Positions 25,984-35,518 of a stretch of 64,000 nt of DNA are shown here, one piece after another; position 1 is the first letter of the stretch; each line of letters opens with the position of its first letter. The position numbers and the translations under genes are program-made. The notes under the pieces are model-generated. The model made no database searches. It was not told where the DNA came from and was given only the letters and a program-made list of their open reading frames with translations. This DNA comes from Thalassotalea eurytherma (GTDB lineage Bacteria > Pseudomonadota > Gammaproteobacteria > Enterobacterales > Alteromonadaceae): positions 215,094-279,093 of the forward strand of contig NZ_BSSU01000002.1 in the NCBI RefSeq assembly GCF_030161415.1. The letters run 5' to 3'.

Positions 25984-28446
25984 GTGGAAACATTAATTTG
26001 GATTTTAAGCGCCGTTGCGCTAACAGGCTTTATGGCCTATTCCCGAGCGAAGCTCTCTACATTTACACTGTTATTTACTGCTTTAATGGTAGTGGGTAGT
26101 TTTTACCAAGTTGTTTCATGGATTGGTTGGTTAATCTTCGTTGTATTAGCTGCACCATTAAATGTGACTAACATTCGTCAACAATATATCTCTAAGCCTT
26201 TGCTTAAAGCATTCCAAAGCATCATGCCTGAAATGTCTCGCACTGAGAAAGAAGCAATTGATGCTGGTACCACATGGTTTGAAGCCGACCTTTTCCGCGG
26301 CGCACCAGATTGGCAGAAACTTCATAACTACCCTGCTCCGCGTTTAAGCGCTGAAGAGCAAGCCTTTATCGACGGTCCTGTTGAAGAAGTTTGTCGCATG
26401 GTTGATGACTGGGATACAACCCACTCACGTGCCGACTTAGCTCCAGAAATCTGGCAGTATTTAAAAGACAACAAATTCTTCGCGATGATCATCAAAAAGC
26501 AATATGGTGGTTTAGAATTTAGTGCTTACGCACAATCTCGTGTACTTCAAAAACTAACAGGTGCTAGTTCAGTACTAGCAAGTACGGTTGGTGTACCTAA
26601 CTCTTTAGGTCCAGGTGAGTTATTACAGCACTATGGTACAACGGAACAACAAGATTACTACTTACCGCGTTTAGCGCGTGGTGAAGAAATTCCTTGTTTT
26701 GCCTTAACAAGCCCTGAAGCTGGCTCAGACGCCGGTTCAATTCCTGATTTTGGTGTTGTTTGTAAAGGTGAATTTGAAGGTAAAGAAGTACTAGGTATGC
26801 GTTTAACTTGGGACAAGCGCTACATTACGCTAGCGCCAGTTGCAACGGTACTTGGTTTAGCATTCAAGTTACAAGATCCTGATGGTTTATTAGGTGATGA
26901 AAAAGAATTAGGCATTACTTGTGCGTTAATTCCAACAGACCTTGAAGGCGTTGATGTTGGTCGTCGTCATTTCCCATTAAATGTTCCATTCCAAAATGGT
27001 CCTACAAAAGGTAAAGATATTTTCGTTCCACTAGATTACATCATTGGTGGTCCTGAAATGGCCGGTCAAGGCTGGCGTATGCTTGTTGAGTGTTTATCTG
27101 TAGGTCGTGCTATTACACTTCCTTCTAACTCAACAGGTGGCGTTAAATCTATCGCGATGGCAACAGGTGCATATAGCCGAATTCGTCGTCAATTCAAATT
27201 ACCAATTGGTAAAATGGAAGGTGTTGAAGAAGCATTATCACGTATTGGCGGTAACGCTTACATGATGGACGCTGTTAGTACCCTTTCAACTGGCGCTATC
27301 GATTTAGGTGAAAAACCATCAGTTATCTCAGCAATTGCTAAATATCACTTAACTGAGAAGATGCGTGATTGTATCTCTGACTCTATGGATATCCATGGCG
27401 GTAAAGGTATTTGTATGGGTCCTAATAACTACCTAGCTCGTGGTTATCAAGGTGCTCCAGTAGCAATTACCGTAGAAGGAGCAAACATCCTAACGCGTAG
27501 CATGATTATTTATGGTCAAGGCGCTATTCGTTGTCATCCTTATGTACTTGCAGAGCTTGAAGCTGCTGGCAATAAAGACTTCAGCCAAGCACTACGAGAT
27601 TTCGACCATGCGTTATTCGGTCACATTGGTTTCTCTATGAGCAATGTATGTCGTAGCATTTGGTTCTCTGTAACAGGTAGTCGATTAATTTCATCGCCAT
27701 ACAGCGACGTGACGAAGCGTTACTACCAGTTATTAACACGCTACAGCACAAACTTAGCAATGCTTTCAGATATCGCAATGTTAACCTTAGGTGGTGACTT
27801 GAAGCGTCGCGAACGTATCTCAGCAAGACTAGGTGATGTGCTAAGTCACTTATACTTAGCATCAGCGACTCTTAAACGTTTTAACGATGAAGGTCGTTTA
27901 GCTGAAGATGCACCGTTAATGCAATGGGCAGTTGAAGATAGCTTATTCAAAATTCAAGAAGCGATTGATGAAGTAATCACTAACTTCCCGAACAAAGCAG
28001 TTGCAGGTTTCTTACGCATGACTATTTTACCATTCGGTAAGTCAGTAACGCGTCCTTCAGACAAGCTTGATCACAAAGTTGCACGTATTCTGCAAACGCC
28101 AAGTGCTACACGTAACCGTATTGGTCAAGGTCAGTACTTAACGCGTGAAGAAGAAAACCCAATTGGTAAGTTAGAACAAACACTAGATGATATTTTAGCA
28201 AGTGAGCCAATATTCGATAAAGTATGTCGTGCTATTGGTGAAAAACTACCGTTCTTCCGTTTAGATCTAGTTGCTGAAAAAGGTCTTGAAGCTAACGTAA
28301 TTACTGAAGCTGAAGCTGAGTTACTACGTAAGACAGAGATTGCACGTAAAGCGGCAATTGATGTAGATGACTTTGATCCGATTGACTTACCTGCAGACAA
28401 ATCACTGTATCAAGAAGAGCTTAAGCAAGAGCATAACGCTGCATAA
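25984..28446 (+). CDS. fadE: Acyl-CoA dehydrogenase FadE
   Basis: FadE catalyses the first oxidation of beta-oxidation, acyl-CoA to trans-2-enoyl-CoA, with FAD. The 820-residue length fits the long FadE type: two or three N-terminal hydrophobic segments (about 2-60), the acyl-CoA dehydrogenase core ([21 protein letters not shown] and [25 protein letters not shown] are diagnostic) and a C-terminal DUF1974 domain (about 510-800). The start codon is GTG at 25984, preceded by AAGGA. A FadR-like site lies directly upstream and a good terminator follows. Confidence 0.96.
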   Translation: METLIWILSAVALTGFMAYSRAKLSTFTLLFTALMVVGSFYQVVSWIGWLIFVVLAAPLNVTNIRQQYISKPLLKAFQSIMPEMSRTEKEAIDAGTTWFEADLFRGAPDWQKLHNYPAPRLSAEEQAFIDGPVEEVCRMVDDWDTTHSRADLAPEIWQYLKDNKFFAMIIKKQYGGLEFSAYAQSRVLQKLTGASSVLASTVGVPNSLGPGELLQHYGTTEQQDYYLPRLARGEEIPCFALTSPEAGSDAGSIPDFGVVCKGEFEGKEVLGMRLTWDKRYITLAPVATVLGLAFKLQDPDGLLGDEKELGITCALIPTDLEGVDVGRRHFPLNVPFQNGPTKGKDIFVPLDYIIGGPEMAGQGWRMLVECLSVGRAITLPSNSTGGVKSIAMATGAYSRIRRQFKLPIGKMEGVEEALSRIGGNAYMMDAVSTLSTGAIDLGEKPSVISAIAKYHLTEKMRDCISDSMDIHGGKGICMGPNNYLARGYQGAPVAITVEGANILTRSMIIYGQGAIRCHPYVLAELEAAGNKDFSQALRDFDHALFGHIGFSMSNVCRSIWFSVTGSRLISSPYSDVTKRYYQLLTRYSTNLAMLSDIAMLTLGGDLKRRERISARLGDVLSHLYLASATLKRFNDEGRLAEDAPLMQWAVEDSLFKIQEAIDEVITNFPNKAVAGFLRMTILPFGKSVTRPSDKLDHKVARILQTPSATRNRIGQGQYLTREEENPIGKLEQTLDDILASEPIFDKVCRAIGEKLPFFRLDLVAEKGLEANVITEAEAELLRKTEIARKAAIDVDDFDPIDLPADKSLYQEELKQEHNAA

Positions 28447-28471
28447 TCTTTTCTATCGTATTAGATAATTT

Positions 28472-28502
28472 AAAAAGCCCTGATTATTCAGGGCTTTTTT
28501 AT
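28472..28502 (+). terminator. Intrinsic terminator of fadE
   Basis: AAAAAGCCCTGA and TCAGGGCTTTTTT form a clear stem with an A-run before and a T-run after. Confidence 0.92.
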
Positions 28503-28802
28503 TGGCATCCACCTATTTTTATCAACCGCTTCTCTCGACAAGAGCAAACTTGACAAAAACTGAAAATACCTACAGATACCTAAGGTGATGGAAAATATCA
28601 TGCTGGTTGATTTAAAGAAAATCATAGAAATGGCATGAATTCGCGCATAATTAAACGGTTCAGCCTAAATGATGAGTGAATTGACTCGTTTTTTGAGTGA
28701 ACACGTGTAACAAACAAAGCATTACCCATTTCACAACAAACTCGTTAGAATAAGACAAACTATTGTTCTTAAAATGGTATATACGTCGTTAGGTTATAAT
28801 TC
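28503..28802. other. Intergenic region before the acyltransferase gene
   Basis: These 300 bases hold no convincing coding sequence, RNA gene or palindrome. The last 60 bases (TTGTTCTTAAAATGGTATATACG... TATAAT) could contain a promoter for the downstream gene, but I could not fix its elements. Confidence 0.4.
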
Positions 28803-29693
28803 ATGTTTTCGTTTTTACCCCGCTTTATCTGTTTCCCTATTACTTTTACTCTGTTTTGCCTAAACCTCGCATTTTGTGGTTTTATGGTTTTTCTTGGTGG
28901 CTTTATCAAATTTTTGGTGCCACTTAAGTCTTTCCACAAGCTACTTTATAAACCAATGCATTTCTTTTATCGTTTATGGTCGCTTAATAACTATTTGATT
29001 ATTAGTTTATTTAATAAAGTAGAATGGAAAATTATCAATGATAGCTCGCTCAACAAACAATCTTGGTATTTACTAATTGCTAATCATCAAAGTTGGTTGG
29101 ATATTTTTGTTATCGCCCATTTTGCTCGCACCAGGATCCCTGAGCCTAAGTTCTTTTTGAAAGAATCCCTTCGTTATATACCATTTCTTGGCATGGCTTG
29201 CTGGGCACTCGACATGCCGTTTATGAAACGTTATAAAAAATCATTTATCGCAAAGAACCCTCACCTTAAAGGCAAAGATATAGAGACGACCAAAGCCTCT
29301 TGTCGACGCTTTGAAAAAACGCCAACAACGATTGTTAATTTTGTTGAAGGAACCCGATTTACCAAAGAAAAGCATGATCGCCAAGGTGACAAGTTTAACC
29401 ACCTGCTTATTCCTAAAGCTGGGGGAATCGCCTTTACACTTGCAGCAATGGGCGAGCAATTTGATAAAGTCTTAAATATTACGCTTGCCTACCCTGACAA
29501 TCCTGGCCATATCATGATGGACATGCTGTGCGGTGACTTAAAAAGGATTGTCATTTACGTTGAGCCTTTAACGGTTGATGAAAACGTTATGGGTGACTAC
29601 TACAACGACAAAAGCTATCGCGTTCAATTCCAACAATGGCTAAACGATACATGGACAAACAAAGATAAATTACTGACTAAGTATTTAACCTAA
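28803..29693 (+). CDS. Lysophospholipid acyltransferase family protein (YihG-like)
   Basis: A 296-residue protein with an N-terminal membrane segment (about 10-35) and the PlsC-type acyltransferase domain: LLIANHQSWLDIFVIAHFA (the HxxxxD-type motif), PEPKFFLKESLRYIPFLGMACWALDMPFMKRY and TIVNFVEGTRF (EGTR motif). This is the YihG/YihY-neighbour type of 1-acylglycerol-3-phosphate acyltransferase. The reaction is acyl transfer to lysophosphatidic acid or a related acceptor in the inner membrane; the exact substrate is not seen. A terminator follows at 29722. Confidence 0.85.
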   Translation: MFSFLPRFICFPITFTLFCLNLAFCGFMVFLGGFIKFLVPLKSFHKLLYKPMHFFYRLWSLNNYLIISLFNKVEWKIINDSSLNKQSWYLLIANHQSWLDIFVIAHFARTRIPEPKFFLKESLRYIPFLGMACWALDMPFMKRYKKSFIAKNPHLKGKDIETTKASCRRFEKTPTTIVNFVEGTRFTKEKHDRQGDKFNHLLIPKAGGIAFTLAAMGEQFDKVLNITLAYPDNPGHIMMDMLCGDLKRIVIYVEPLTVDENVMGDYYNDKSYRVQFQQWLNDTWTNKDKLLTKYLT

Positions 29694-29721
29694 GCATTAA
29701 TACTGTAATCATTAACGAATG

Positions 29722-29751
29722 AGGGCTTGCATTAATGCAGGCCTTATTTTT
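29722..29751 (+). terminator. Intrinsic terminator of the acyltransferase gene
   Basis: GGCTTGCA and TGCAGGCC pair (one G-T wobble) around TTAA, followed by TTATTTTT. Confidence 0.8.
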
Positions 29752-29906
29752 GCTCGCAAATAATGATTTACACTGGCAAAACGACAAATATAGTAATAGA
29801 GAAAGGTGTGTAATTTAGATATAGAAATAGTTATTTAGATTTAACAGTAGAAAATATCAAAAGGATATTTGAGGTAATTAGAAAAGACAACAAGAACAAA
29901 CAATCG

Positions 29907-29983
29907 TGGCGGAGTGGACGGGACTCGAACCCGCGACCCCCGGCGTGACAGGCCGGTATTCTAACCAACTGAACTACCACTCC
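29907..29983 (-). tRNA. tRNA-Asp (GTC), copy 4 in transcription order
   Basis: 77 bases with encoded 3' CCA. The acceptor stem is GGAGTGG/CCACTCC, the anticodon loop reads CTGTCAC and the T-arm is GCGGGTTCGAGTCCCGT. It is identical to the three copies upstream of it on the minus strand. Confidence 0.97.
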
Positions 29984-30011
29984 GCAGCAAATTGTTTATT
30001 GAGAATGTAAG

Positions 30012-30088
30012 TGGCGGAGTGGACGGGACTCGAACCCGCGACCCCCGGCGTGACAGGCCGGTATTCTAACCAACTGAACTACCACTCC
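30012..30088 (-). tRNA. tRNA-Asp (GTC), copy 3
   Basis: 77 bases, same sequence as the neighbouring copies, with anticodon GTC and encoded CCA. It is separated from the next copy by 28 bases of unrelated spacer. Confidence 0.97.
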
Positions 30089-30120
30089 GCAGTATACATA
30101 TCAATAAGGCGCTATATCGT

Positions 30121-30197
30121 TGGCGGAGTGGACGGGACTCGAACCCGCGACCCCCGGCGTGACAGGCCGGTATTCTAACCAACTGAACTACCACTCC
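30121..30197 (-). tRNA. tRNA-Asp (GTC), copy 2
   Basis: 77 bases, same sequence as the neighbouring copies, with anticodon GTC and encoded CCA. Spacer to the next copy is 32 bases. Confidence 0.97.
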
Positions 30198-30224
30198 ACT
30201 AGGATATAACTATCAAGGTTAAAT

Positions 30225-30301
30225 TGGCGGAGTGGACGGGACTCGAACCCGCGACCCCCGGCGTGACAGGCCGGTATTCTAACCAACTGAACTACCACTC
30301 C
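30225..30301 (-). tRNA. tRNA-Asp (GTC), copy 1, promoter-proximal
   Basis: 77 bases, same sequence as the three copies that follow on the minus strand, with anticodon GTC and encoded CCA. It lies about 45 bases downstream of a strong -10/-35 promoter. Confidence 0.97.
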
Positions 30302-30345
30302 GCGTCTAACCTTGTTTCAACAGCAAGCCGTTGAAAGCGAGGAGG

Positions 30346-30374
30346 ATAATACGGTTATGATGCCCCCTCGTCAA
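30346..30374 (-). promoter_or_regulatory. Promoter of the tRNA-Asp array
   Basis: On the minus strand TTGACG (30369-30374) and TATTAT (30346-30351) are separated by exactly 17 bases. The bases after the -10 (CCTCCTCGC) form a G+C-rich discriminator, as in stable-RNA promoters under stringent control. Confidence 0.88.
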
Positions 30375-30471
30375 CACTTTTTTTAACTTTATTTGCTAGT
30401 TGAACATTTGCTAACCAAAAAGCAGAAATAAACGTCAACAACTGGCCAGTTCACTGCCTCAAGCCAACTAA

Positions 30472-31809
30472 TTAGGTTGTTAACTCAAGTTCTTGTGTTT
30501 TCTTTTTCTTCTTCTTTTTACGCAAATAAACCACTAAAACAGTAATGGCAATAATGACAATGATCACGTTACCGCCAACAATAATAATGAGCTGCATTTT
30601 CTCTTTTTCTGCTTGCTCAGCTTTTACTTGGGCTATTTGTGCTGCGAGTTTTTCTTCACGCTCTTTCGCCATTTGAGCACGGCGCTCTTCTTCTGCCAGC
30701 GCTTTGCTTTCATCACTCATATTGCGCACATCGGGTAATAATGCGTTCCCCGTATGTTGAACGATAAAGCTAAACTCCGGCATAACTAAACGAAATTCGC
30801 GACCATTAACGGTTTCACCAAAGGCACTTATCTTGACACGATGAACGCCAGATTCAGTATAATCAACATCAACGGTTCTCGTGTCACCACTCCCCTCTAA
30901 TACCGAGAAAGGCACTGCTTGTTTATCTGGGTACGTTATTTTCCCTTGGAAAATTAAACTGTCGGGTTTTACATAGGTATCAGCAATATTAAAGTGAATT
31001 TTATGCGGAACCTCTTCAGACGATGAAGTATCAACTTCGGTTGTGATAGGACTACGGTGCAAAATAATCGGTTTTTGCTGTAATTCTCTTGCTGCCATTG
31101 GCAGCGTCAACTTATAAACAGGTACCCATTCGCCTGGCGCTATCGTTAATTCAAATTCACCGGTAAACGTACTGTCATTGGCGAATTCATCGAGTTCTCT
31201 GCCGTCATCTCTAAATGTTGTTAAACGAACAAGGTCAGCGCCGAAATTGTCAAAGTCTTGATTATTCGAACTAAAAAAATCAACATCAATTGATATCACA
31301 TCATCAAACCGTGGTGTATCAATGGCAAGCTCACCATTAAACAATTTTGCCGTTAATTTTACGGTTTCGCCTGCAAGTAAGATTTCCGGTAACGGCTCAA
31401 CTTCAATACGTACATCAGAAACCACCATAATTTGGCTTTCAGGAATAATATTTCCTAACGCTTGCCATGGGCCTGGCATCGGTTTTTTAATTTTTATCAT
31501 GTCAAAGGTACGGTCGTCATACCACTCAACTTTTTCTTTATCGTGGGACTCTACTTTTACTTTAGTACCGTCTGGTTGAACTAAGATAATAGGAGCAGAG
31601 CCATGTGTGCGATAAAATAGCAACGTAATTTCTTCGATGTTTGCATCAATTCTAAATCGATTATCAAAGTACGGTATTTGATTGGTAACGTTATCTACAC
31701 GATAAAAATCGATTTTATCGCTTACTGATTGTGCCAAAGACGATAGCGATATCATTGCCGCCATCATCGAGCCACCAAGCGCAGCTACGATTGAATTCTT
31801 TTGCGCCAT
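30472..31809 (-). CDS. TIGR03503 family membrane-anchored protein
   Basis: A 445-residue protein with an N-terminal signal (to about residue 27, SSLAQS), a large beta-rich periplasmic part (about 30-350; LLFYRTHGSAPIILVQPDGTKV), an Ala/Glu/Lys coiled coil (about 365-405, EERRAQMAKEREEKLAAQIAQ) and a C-terminal transmembrane helix followed by poly-Lys (about 405-440). This layout is that of the TIGR03503 family, found next to dnaQ in Shewanella and relatives; function unknown. The start overlaps the dnaQ 3' end by 25 bases. Confidence 0.82.
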   Translation of the reverse strand: MAQKNSIVAALGGSMMAAMISLSSLAQSVSDKIDFYRVDNVTNQIPYFDNRFRIDANIEEITLLFYRTHGSAPIILVQPDGTKVKVESHDKEKVEWYDDRTFDMIKIKKPMPGPWQALGNIIPESQIMVVSDVRIEVEPLPEILLAGETVKLTAKLFNGELAIDTPRFDDVISIDVDFFSSNNQDFDNFGADLVRLTTFRDDGRELDEFANDSTFTGEFELTIAPGEWVPVYKLTLPMAARELQQKPIILHRSPITTEVDTSSSEEVPHKIHFNIADTYVKPDSLIFQGKITYPDKQAVPFSVLEGSGDTRTVDVDYTESGVHRVKISAFGETVNGREFRLVMPEFSFIVQHTGNALLPDVRNMSDESKALAEEERRAQMAKEREEKLAAQIAQVKAEQAEKEKMQLIIIVGGNVIIVIIAITVLVVYLRKKKKKKKTQELELTT

Positions 31810-32522
31810 ATAGGCTCACTCCCTTTATCTGCCACAATATCTAACCTTTCTTCGTGTGCACTCATTTCATCGGCCGAAGCCTGAATAACCTTAAGAGGTT
31901 TTCGATCAGCAGACAATCGAATAATTGCATTATTATCGCCATCAGAATCTGCACCAGAATGTAAATTCAACGTTTCTTGCTTTCTGGTCATTTCGATATA
32001 AACGAAAGCCAATAACTGCGCATCGATCAAGGCGCCGTGATAGGTACGGTCGATAAGGCCGTCTACACGGTAGTGTTTAGCTAGAAAGTCGAGAGTCTTA
32101 GGTGAACCAAATTCATCTTTAGAGGTTTTAAGAGTATCTGTTACGGTACAAATGTCGCCTGTTTGTGGTAATCCACGGCCAACGAGGTTAAATTCATGAT
32201 CCATAAAGCCAACGTCGAACTTAGCATTATGGATTACAAGCTCTGCACCTCGAATAAACTCTATAAAGTCTCGAGCAACTTCAACAAACAACGGTTTATC
32301 AGCAAGGAACTCATTCGTTAATCCATGGACATCAATAACCTCTTGTTCCATTTCAAATTGAGGATTGATATAAGCATGATAGCTTCGCCCTGTTAATTGA
32401 CGATTAACCATCTCTACGCAACCAATTTCAACAATCCTATGACCTTCTCTTGGGTTTATACCTGTGGTTTCCGTATCGAGAATCACGAGGCGTTCTTGTT
32501 TTACTTCTTGTTGATGTCCCAC
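31785..32522 (-). CDS. dnaQ: DNA polymerase III epsilon subunit (proofreading exonuclease)
   Basis: DnaQ is the 3'-5' proofreading exonuclease of the replicative core. The 245-residue protein shows ExoI VILDTETTGINPREGHRIVEIG (Asp and Glu metal ligands), ExoII ELVIHNAKFDVGFMDHEF and ExoIII YHGALIDAQLLAFVYIEM with the catalytic His and Asp. The C-terminal alpha-binding tail follows. It is divergent from rnhA, the ancestral arrangement in gammaproteobacteria. Confidence 0.97.
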   Translation of the reverse strand: MGHQQEVKQERLVILDTETTGINPREGHRIVEIGCVEMVNRQLTGRSYHAYINPQFEMEQEVIDVHGLTNEFLADKPLFVEVARDFIEFIRGAELVIHNAKFDVGFMDHEFNLVGRGLPQTGDICTVTDTLKTSKDEFGSPKTLDFLAKHYRVDGLIDRTYHGALIDAQLLAFVYIEMTRKQETLNLHSGADSDGDNNAIIRLSADRKPLKVIQASADEMSAHEERLDIVADKGSEPIWRKRIQS

Positions 32523-32631
32523 TTAACTAACTCTTTATCGATATCATTGATGCCATTATACGGACAGATTCAAATAAATAAAAAGATTCGAACAAATAGG
32601 TAGAGCTTTGATAAGATGAAACAAAAATTTT

Positions 32632-33105
32632 ATGAGTAACATAATGAAAGAAGTAAGCATTTATACTGATGGCTCGTGCCTAGGTAATCCCGGCCCAGGT
32701 GGCTATGGAGCAATTTTAGTATATAAAGGGCATAACAAAGAGTTATCACAAGGTTTTAAACTGACAACCAATAACCGAATGGAGATGTTAGCGACAGTTA
32801 AAGCACTCGCTTCATTAAAAGAGTCTTGTAAAGTGACATTAACAACAGATAGCCAGTATGTGAAACAAGGTATCACTGCCTGGATTAAAAACTGGCAAAA
32901 AAACAATTGGAAAACGTCAGCCAAAAAGCCCGTTAAAAACGTCGATTTATGGAAAGCGCTTTATGAACAAACCCTGCGTCATGAAATAAATTGGAAATGG
33001 GTCAAGGGACATAGTGGTCATGCGGAAAATGAGCGCTGTGATGATTTAGCGCGTGAAGCAGCTATGTCGAGTGACTTGCATGACGATGAAGGGTACCAAG
33101 CGTAA
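32632..33105 (+). CDS. rnhA: Ribonuclease HI
   Basis: RNase HI cuts the RNA strand of RNA-DNA hybrids. The 157-residue protein has the family start [20 protein letters not shown] (first catalytic Asp), [13 protein letters not shown] (Glu), [12 protein letters not shown] (Asp) and [21 protein letters not shown] (His loop and last Asp). An ATG four codons later (MKEVSIY) is an equally good start. A perfect hairpin lies downstream, before the next gene. Confidence 0.97.
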   Translation: MSNIMKEVSIYTDGSCLGNPGPGGYGAILVYKGHNKELSQGFKLTTNNRMEMLATVKALASLKESCKVTLTTDSQYVKQGITAWIKNWQKNNWKTSAKKPVKNVDLWKALYEQTLRHEINWKWVKGHSGHAENERCDDLAREAAMSSDLHDDEGYQA

Positions 33106-33133
33106 ATTATCGTTGGCAAAGTGCCGTTTCTTG

Positions 33134-33180
33134 TTTAATATTCCCAAAAGACATAATTTATCACTTTTGGGAATATTAAA
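33134..33180. repeat. Perfect 17-bp inverted repeat abutting the metallohydrolase start codon
   Basis: TTTAATATTCCCAAAAG (33134-33150) and its exact reverse complement (33164-33180) flank a 13-base loop. The right arm ends on the base before the ATG at 33181 and contains GGGAA, the only Shine-Dalgarno candidate, nine bases before the ATG. No T-run follows, so it is not a normal terminator. It may be a repressor operator, an RNA hairpin that hides the ribosome-binding site, or both. Confidence 0.9.
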
Positions 33181-34041
33181 ATGCTTCATCCCATCATCAA
33201 GGCATTTTTTCATCACGATTCTTCTACGCTTACTTACATCGTCCATTGTCAGCGTACTAAAAAATGTTGTGTTATCGATGCTGCGCTCGACTACGACATA
33301 TACTCAGGCGACATATCGAGTAGCCCACTTGAAGAAATCACGCACTACATCATGACAAACGAATTAGATGTTGAGTGGCTCCTCGAAACCCACGCACATG
33401 CTGATCATGTCACTGGCGCACGCCAGTTAAAAGAAAAAGTCGGTGGTACTATTGCCGTTGGCGTCGGCATTAGAGATGTTCAACAAAGTGTCAAAACGAT
33501 GTTACATCTGAAGGACGATGTCTTAACTACTCATGTCTTCGATAGACTTTTAGAAGATGGGCAATCACTTGAATTAGGCGATCTAACCATTAATGTTATA
33601 GCAACGCCTGGACATACGCCCGATAGTTTAACCTATGTCATTGGCAATAGTGCCTTTGTTGGTGACACCTTGTTTATGCCTGATTCAGGCTCAGCACGTT
33701 GTGATTTTCCCAGCGGTAGCGCAGCTACACTTTATCAATCTATCCAGCGTATTTATCAGCTTGGTGACAATACGCGCTTATTTATGTGTCATGACTACCG
33801 ACCGCAAGGTCGTGAGCTTGCTTACATCACAACTGTTGCAGAACAAAAACAGCATAATATTCAAATTAATGCGTCGGTAAGCGAGCAAGAGTATGTGCAA
33901 ATACGTGAAACACGTGACGCCAAGCTGGCTATTCCTCGTCTACTATACCCAGCTTTACAGGTTAATATTCGTGGTGGTTACTTGCCTGCCCCAGAAGACA
34001 ATGGCCAATGCTACATCAAAATGCCGATGCAGCTTATCTAA
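33181..34041 (+). CDS. MBL-fold hydrolase, persulfide-dioxygenase-like
   Basis: A 286-residue metallo-beta-lactamase-fold protein. THAHADH (residues 70-76) is the first metal motif, and TPGHTPDSLTYVI, FVGDTLFMPDSGSARCDFP and FMCHDYRPQGRELAYITTV follow. This is the ETHE1/Blh-type glyoxalase-II-like family, in which the single-iron site oxidises glutathione persulfide to sulfite. The ...YLPAPEDNGQCYIKMPM end is typical. ETHE1 activity is inferred by family; BigR/SqrR-type regulation is known in relatives, but no such regulator gene is present here. Confidence 0.85.
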   Translation: MLHPIIKAFFHHDSSTLTYIVHCQRTKKCCVIDAALDYDIYSGDISSSPLEEITHYIMTNELDVEWLLETHAHADHVTGARQLKEKVGGTIAVGVGIRDVQQSVKTMLHLKDDVLTTHVFDRLLEDGQSLELGDLTINVIATPGHTPDSLTYVIGNSAFVGDTLFMPDSGSARCDFPSGSAATLYQSIQRIYQLGDNTRLFMCHDYRPQGRELAYITTVAEQKQHNIQINASVSEQEYVQIRETRDAKLAIPRLLYPALQVNIRGGYLPAPEDNGQCYIKMPMQLI

Positions 34042-34051
34042 TGTAAACTCG

Positions 34052-34540
34052 TTACTTTTCGGGTAATGGCTCAGGAAACTCTTTGAGATTAAGCGACAAC
34101 CGTTTATTTTTAATACACTTATAAATTAAATAAACGGTGATAGCTAATTGGATGAACAGCCAAGTTTGAGAAGTAAGCTGCCAATAGAAAAAAGCAACAA
34201 CATTGACAATAAAATCAAAGATTAGCGCAACAACCAATAACGTACGAAAGTGAGGCCAAAGCCTTTTCACCCATGAAGGAGCATTGGCTCTACGTAAACT
34301 AACAATCGCAAGCAACAACAACCCCAACATGCCGGAAATCAAATTCAAATAAAACACCTGTTTTTCAGGATAAATGATCGAAATGATGCTGCTTCTGTCT
34401 TGAAAGTTACTTAATGAGATTAGCCAAACGATATAAGCACGCATGACGAATAAAATAACAAAATATGCGACTTTGGACAGTTTCAAACAATCATACTTAT
34501 CAAAGTCGTTAACACTATAATGAGCGTACTGCTTACTCAT
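34052..34540 (-). CDS. DUF2919 membrane protein (YfeZ-like)
   Basis: A 162-residue protein with four hydrophobic segments (about 22-45, 62-82, 98-118 and 124-142). The N-terminal YSVNDFDKYDCLKLSKVAYFVILFVMRAYIVWLISL matches the DUF2919/YfeZ family start, and YPEKQVFYLNLISG is also typical. Function unknown. It is transcribed with the DUF599 gene from which it is separated by 11 bases. Confidence 0.75.
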   Translation of the reverse strand: MSKQYAHYSVNDFDKYDCLKLSKVAYFVILFVMRAYIVWLISLSNFQDRSSIISIIYPEKQVFYLNLISGMLGLLLLAIVSLRRANAPSWVKRLWPHFRTLLVVALIFDFIVNVVAFFYWQLTSQTWLFIQLAITVYLIYKCIKNKRLSLNLKEFPEPLPEK

Positions 34541-34551
34541 ACATTGATGCC

Positions 34552-35277
34552 CTACTGCTTTTTAATTTCGATATCGCGCTCTTGATTAAGAATTTCTTGC
34601 CCAACAGTTATCGCTCTTACTGCTTTTGACTGAAATTCTCGAATATATAAGGTATACACGACAAAGCCACTAGCAAACATAAAAAGAAAAGGGTGATATA
34701 ACCAACATAGCGCCGCTAACGAAAAATAGTAGGCGCGCAATCCATAGTTATAGGAATGAGCAGCCTGATCTTGAACGATAGCCATTTGACGCGCATAACG
34801 TTTAAGGTTTTCATTTTGTCGCTCTTCGTCTAGCGGCATAGCACCCACCATAACATTCAAGAAACCATATTGGCGCATCGACCAAGTAAAGTTAAAGAAG
34901 GCCAGAACAAAGATACAGACCAACAGGCTGATTTTAATTTGAATTAAACTTTCTGTCGCAATAGACGCGTACGGCAGCGAGTTGATAACAGTTTCTACAG
35001 GCCCCACCTTAGCAAACAAGGTTAATAAACCCGCCAATACTAATAAAGTACTTGAAGCGAAAAAGGCAATATTACGTTCTAAATTGGCGAGTAACGATGC
35101 ATCTGACACCCTTACGTCATGACCTATCAACTCATGCATCCAGTGGATTCTATGTTGATGTAAACAGTGGGCAATACAGTTGGTTGTTTTCGCTTTTTTA
35201 CGAGCAAAAGTGGTATATCCATACCAACAAGTGACAAAAAATATTGCCGCGACAATATCAATCAACGATAGCATCAT
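34552..35277 (-). CDS. DUF599 membrane protein
   Basis: A 241-residue protein with about four to five hydrophobic segments, and the soluble insert RIHWMHELIGHDVRVSDASLLANLERNIAFFASSTLLVLAGLLTLF that marks the DUF599 family, followed by FTWSMRQYGFLNVMVGAMP and AHSYNYGLRAYYFSLAALCWL. Function unknown. The start may be either of two consecutive ATG codons (35277 or 35274). Confidence 0.85.
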   Translation of the reverse strand: MMLSLIDIVAAIFFVTCWYGYTTFARKKAKTTNCIAHCLHQHRIHWMHELIGHDVRVSDASLLANLERNIAFFASSTLLVLAGLLTLFAKVGPVETVINSLPYASIATESLIQIKISLLVCIFVLAFFNFTWSMRQYGFLNVMVGAMPLDEERQNENLKRYARQMAIVQDQAAHSYNYGLRAYYFSLAALCWLYHPFLFMFASGFVVYTLYIREFQSKAVRAITVGQEILNQERDIEIKKQ

Positions 35278-35518
35278 AGTCTTAAACAGGCTCCCAAAAT
35301 AATTCCCCCTATCATACCTAGATTTAATTCATTTATTAATTATTTACTTACATTTATTCACTAGCCTTTTTAAACCTTTTAATTAAAACCTACAACTCAT
35401 TAACAAATGCAAACTAACGTAAATTTAGTACCGTCAAACGTAAACGCTTTGCGCCAAAATGTAATTATTTGCGACACTACAACAAGAAAAAATTAATCTA
35501 ATGATGTTCAGGAAACCC
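35278..35518. other. Intergenic region, divergent DUF599 / CBM9-DUF5916 genes
   Basis: About 240 bases of A+T-rich sequence. It includes short palindromes such as GTAAACGC and the like but none convincing as an operator. It must hold promoters for both flanking genes. Confidence 0.35.

Noticed and set aside
29907..30301. Four near-identical units with short spacers, a CRISPR-like look
   Set aside because: Each unit folds as a full tRNA-Asp with anticodon GTC and CCA end; the spacers are short and have no cas genes nearby.
33046..33246. Minus-strand ORF across the rnhA end and the hairpin
   Set aside because: It runs antisense to rnhA and through the inverted repeat; no start signal or family match.
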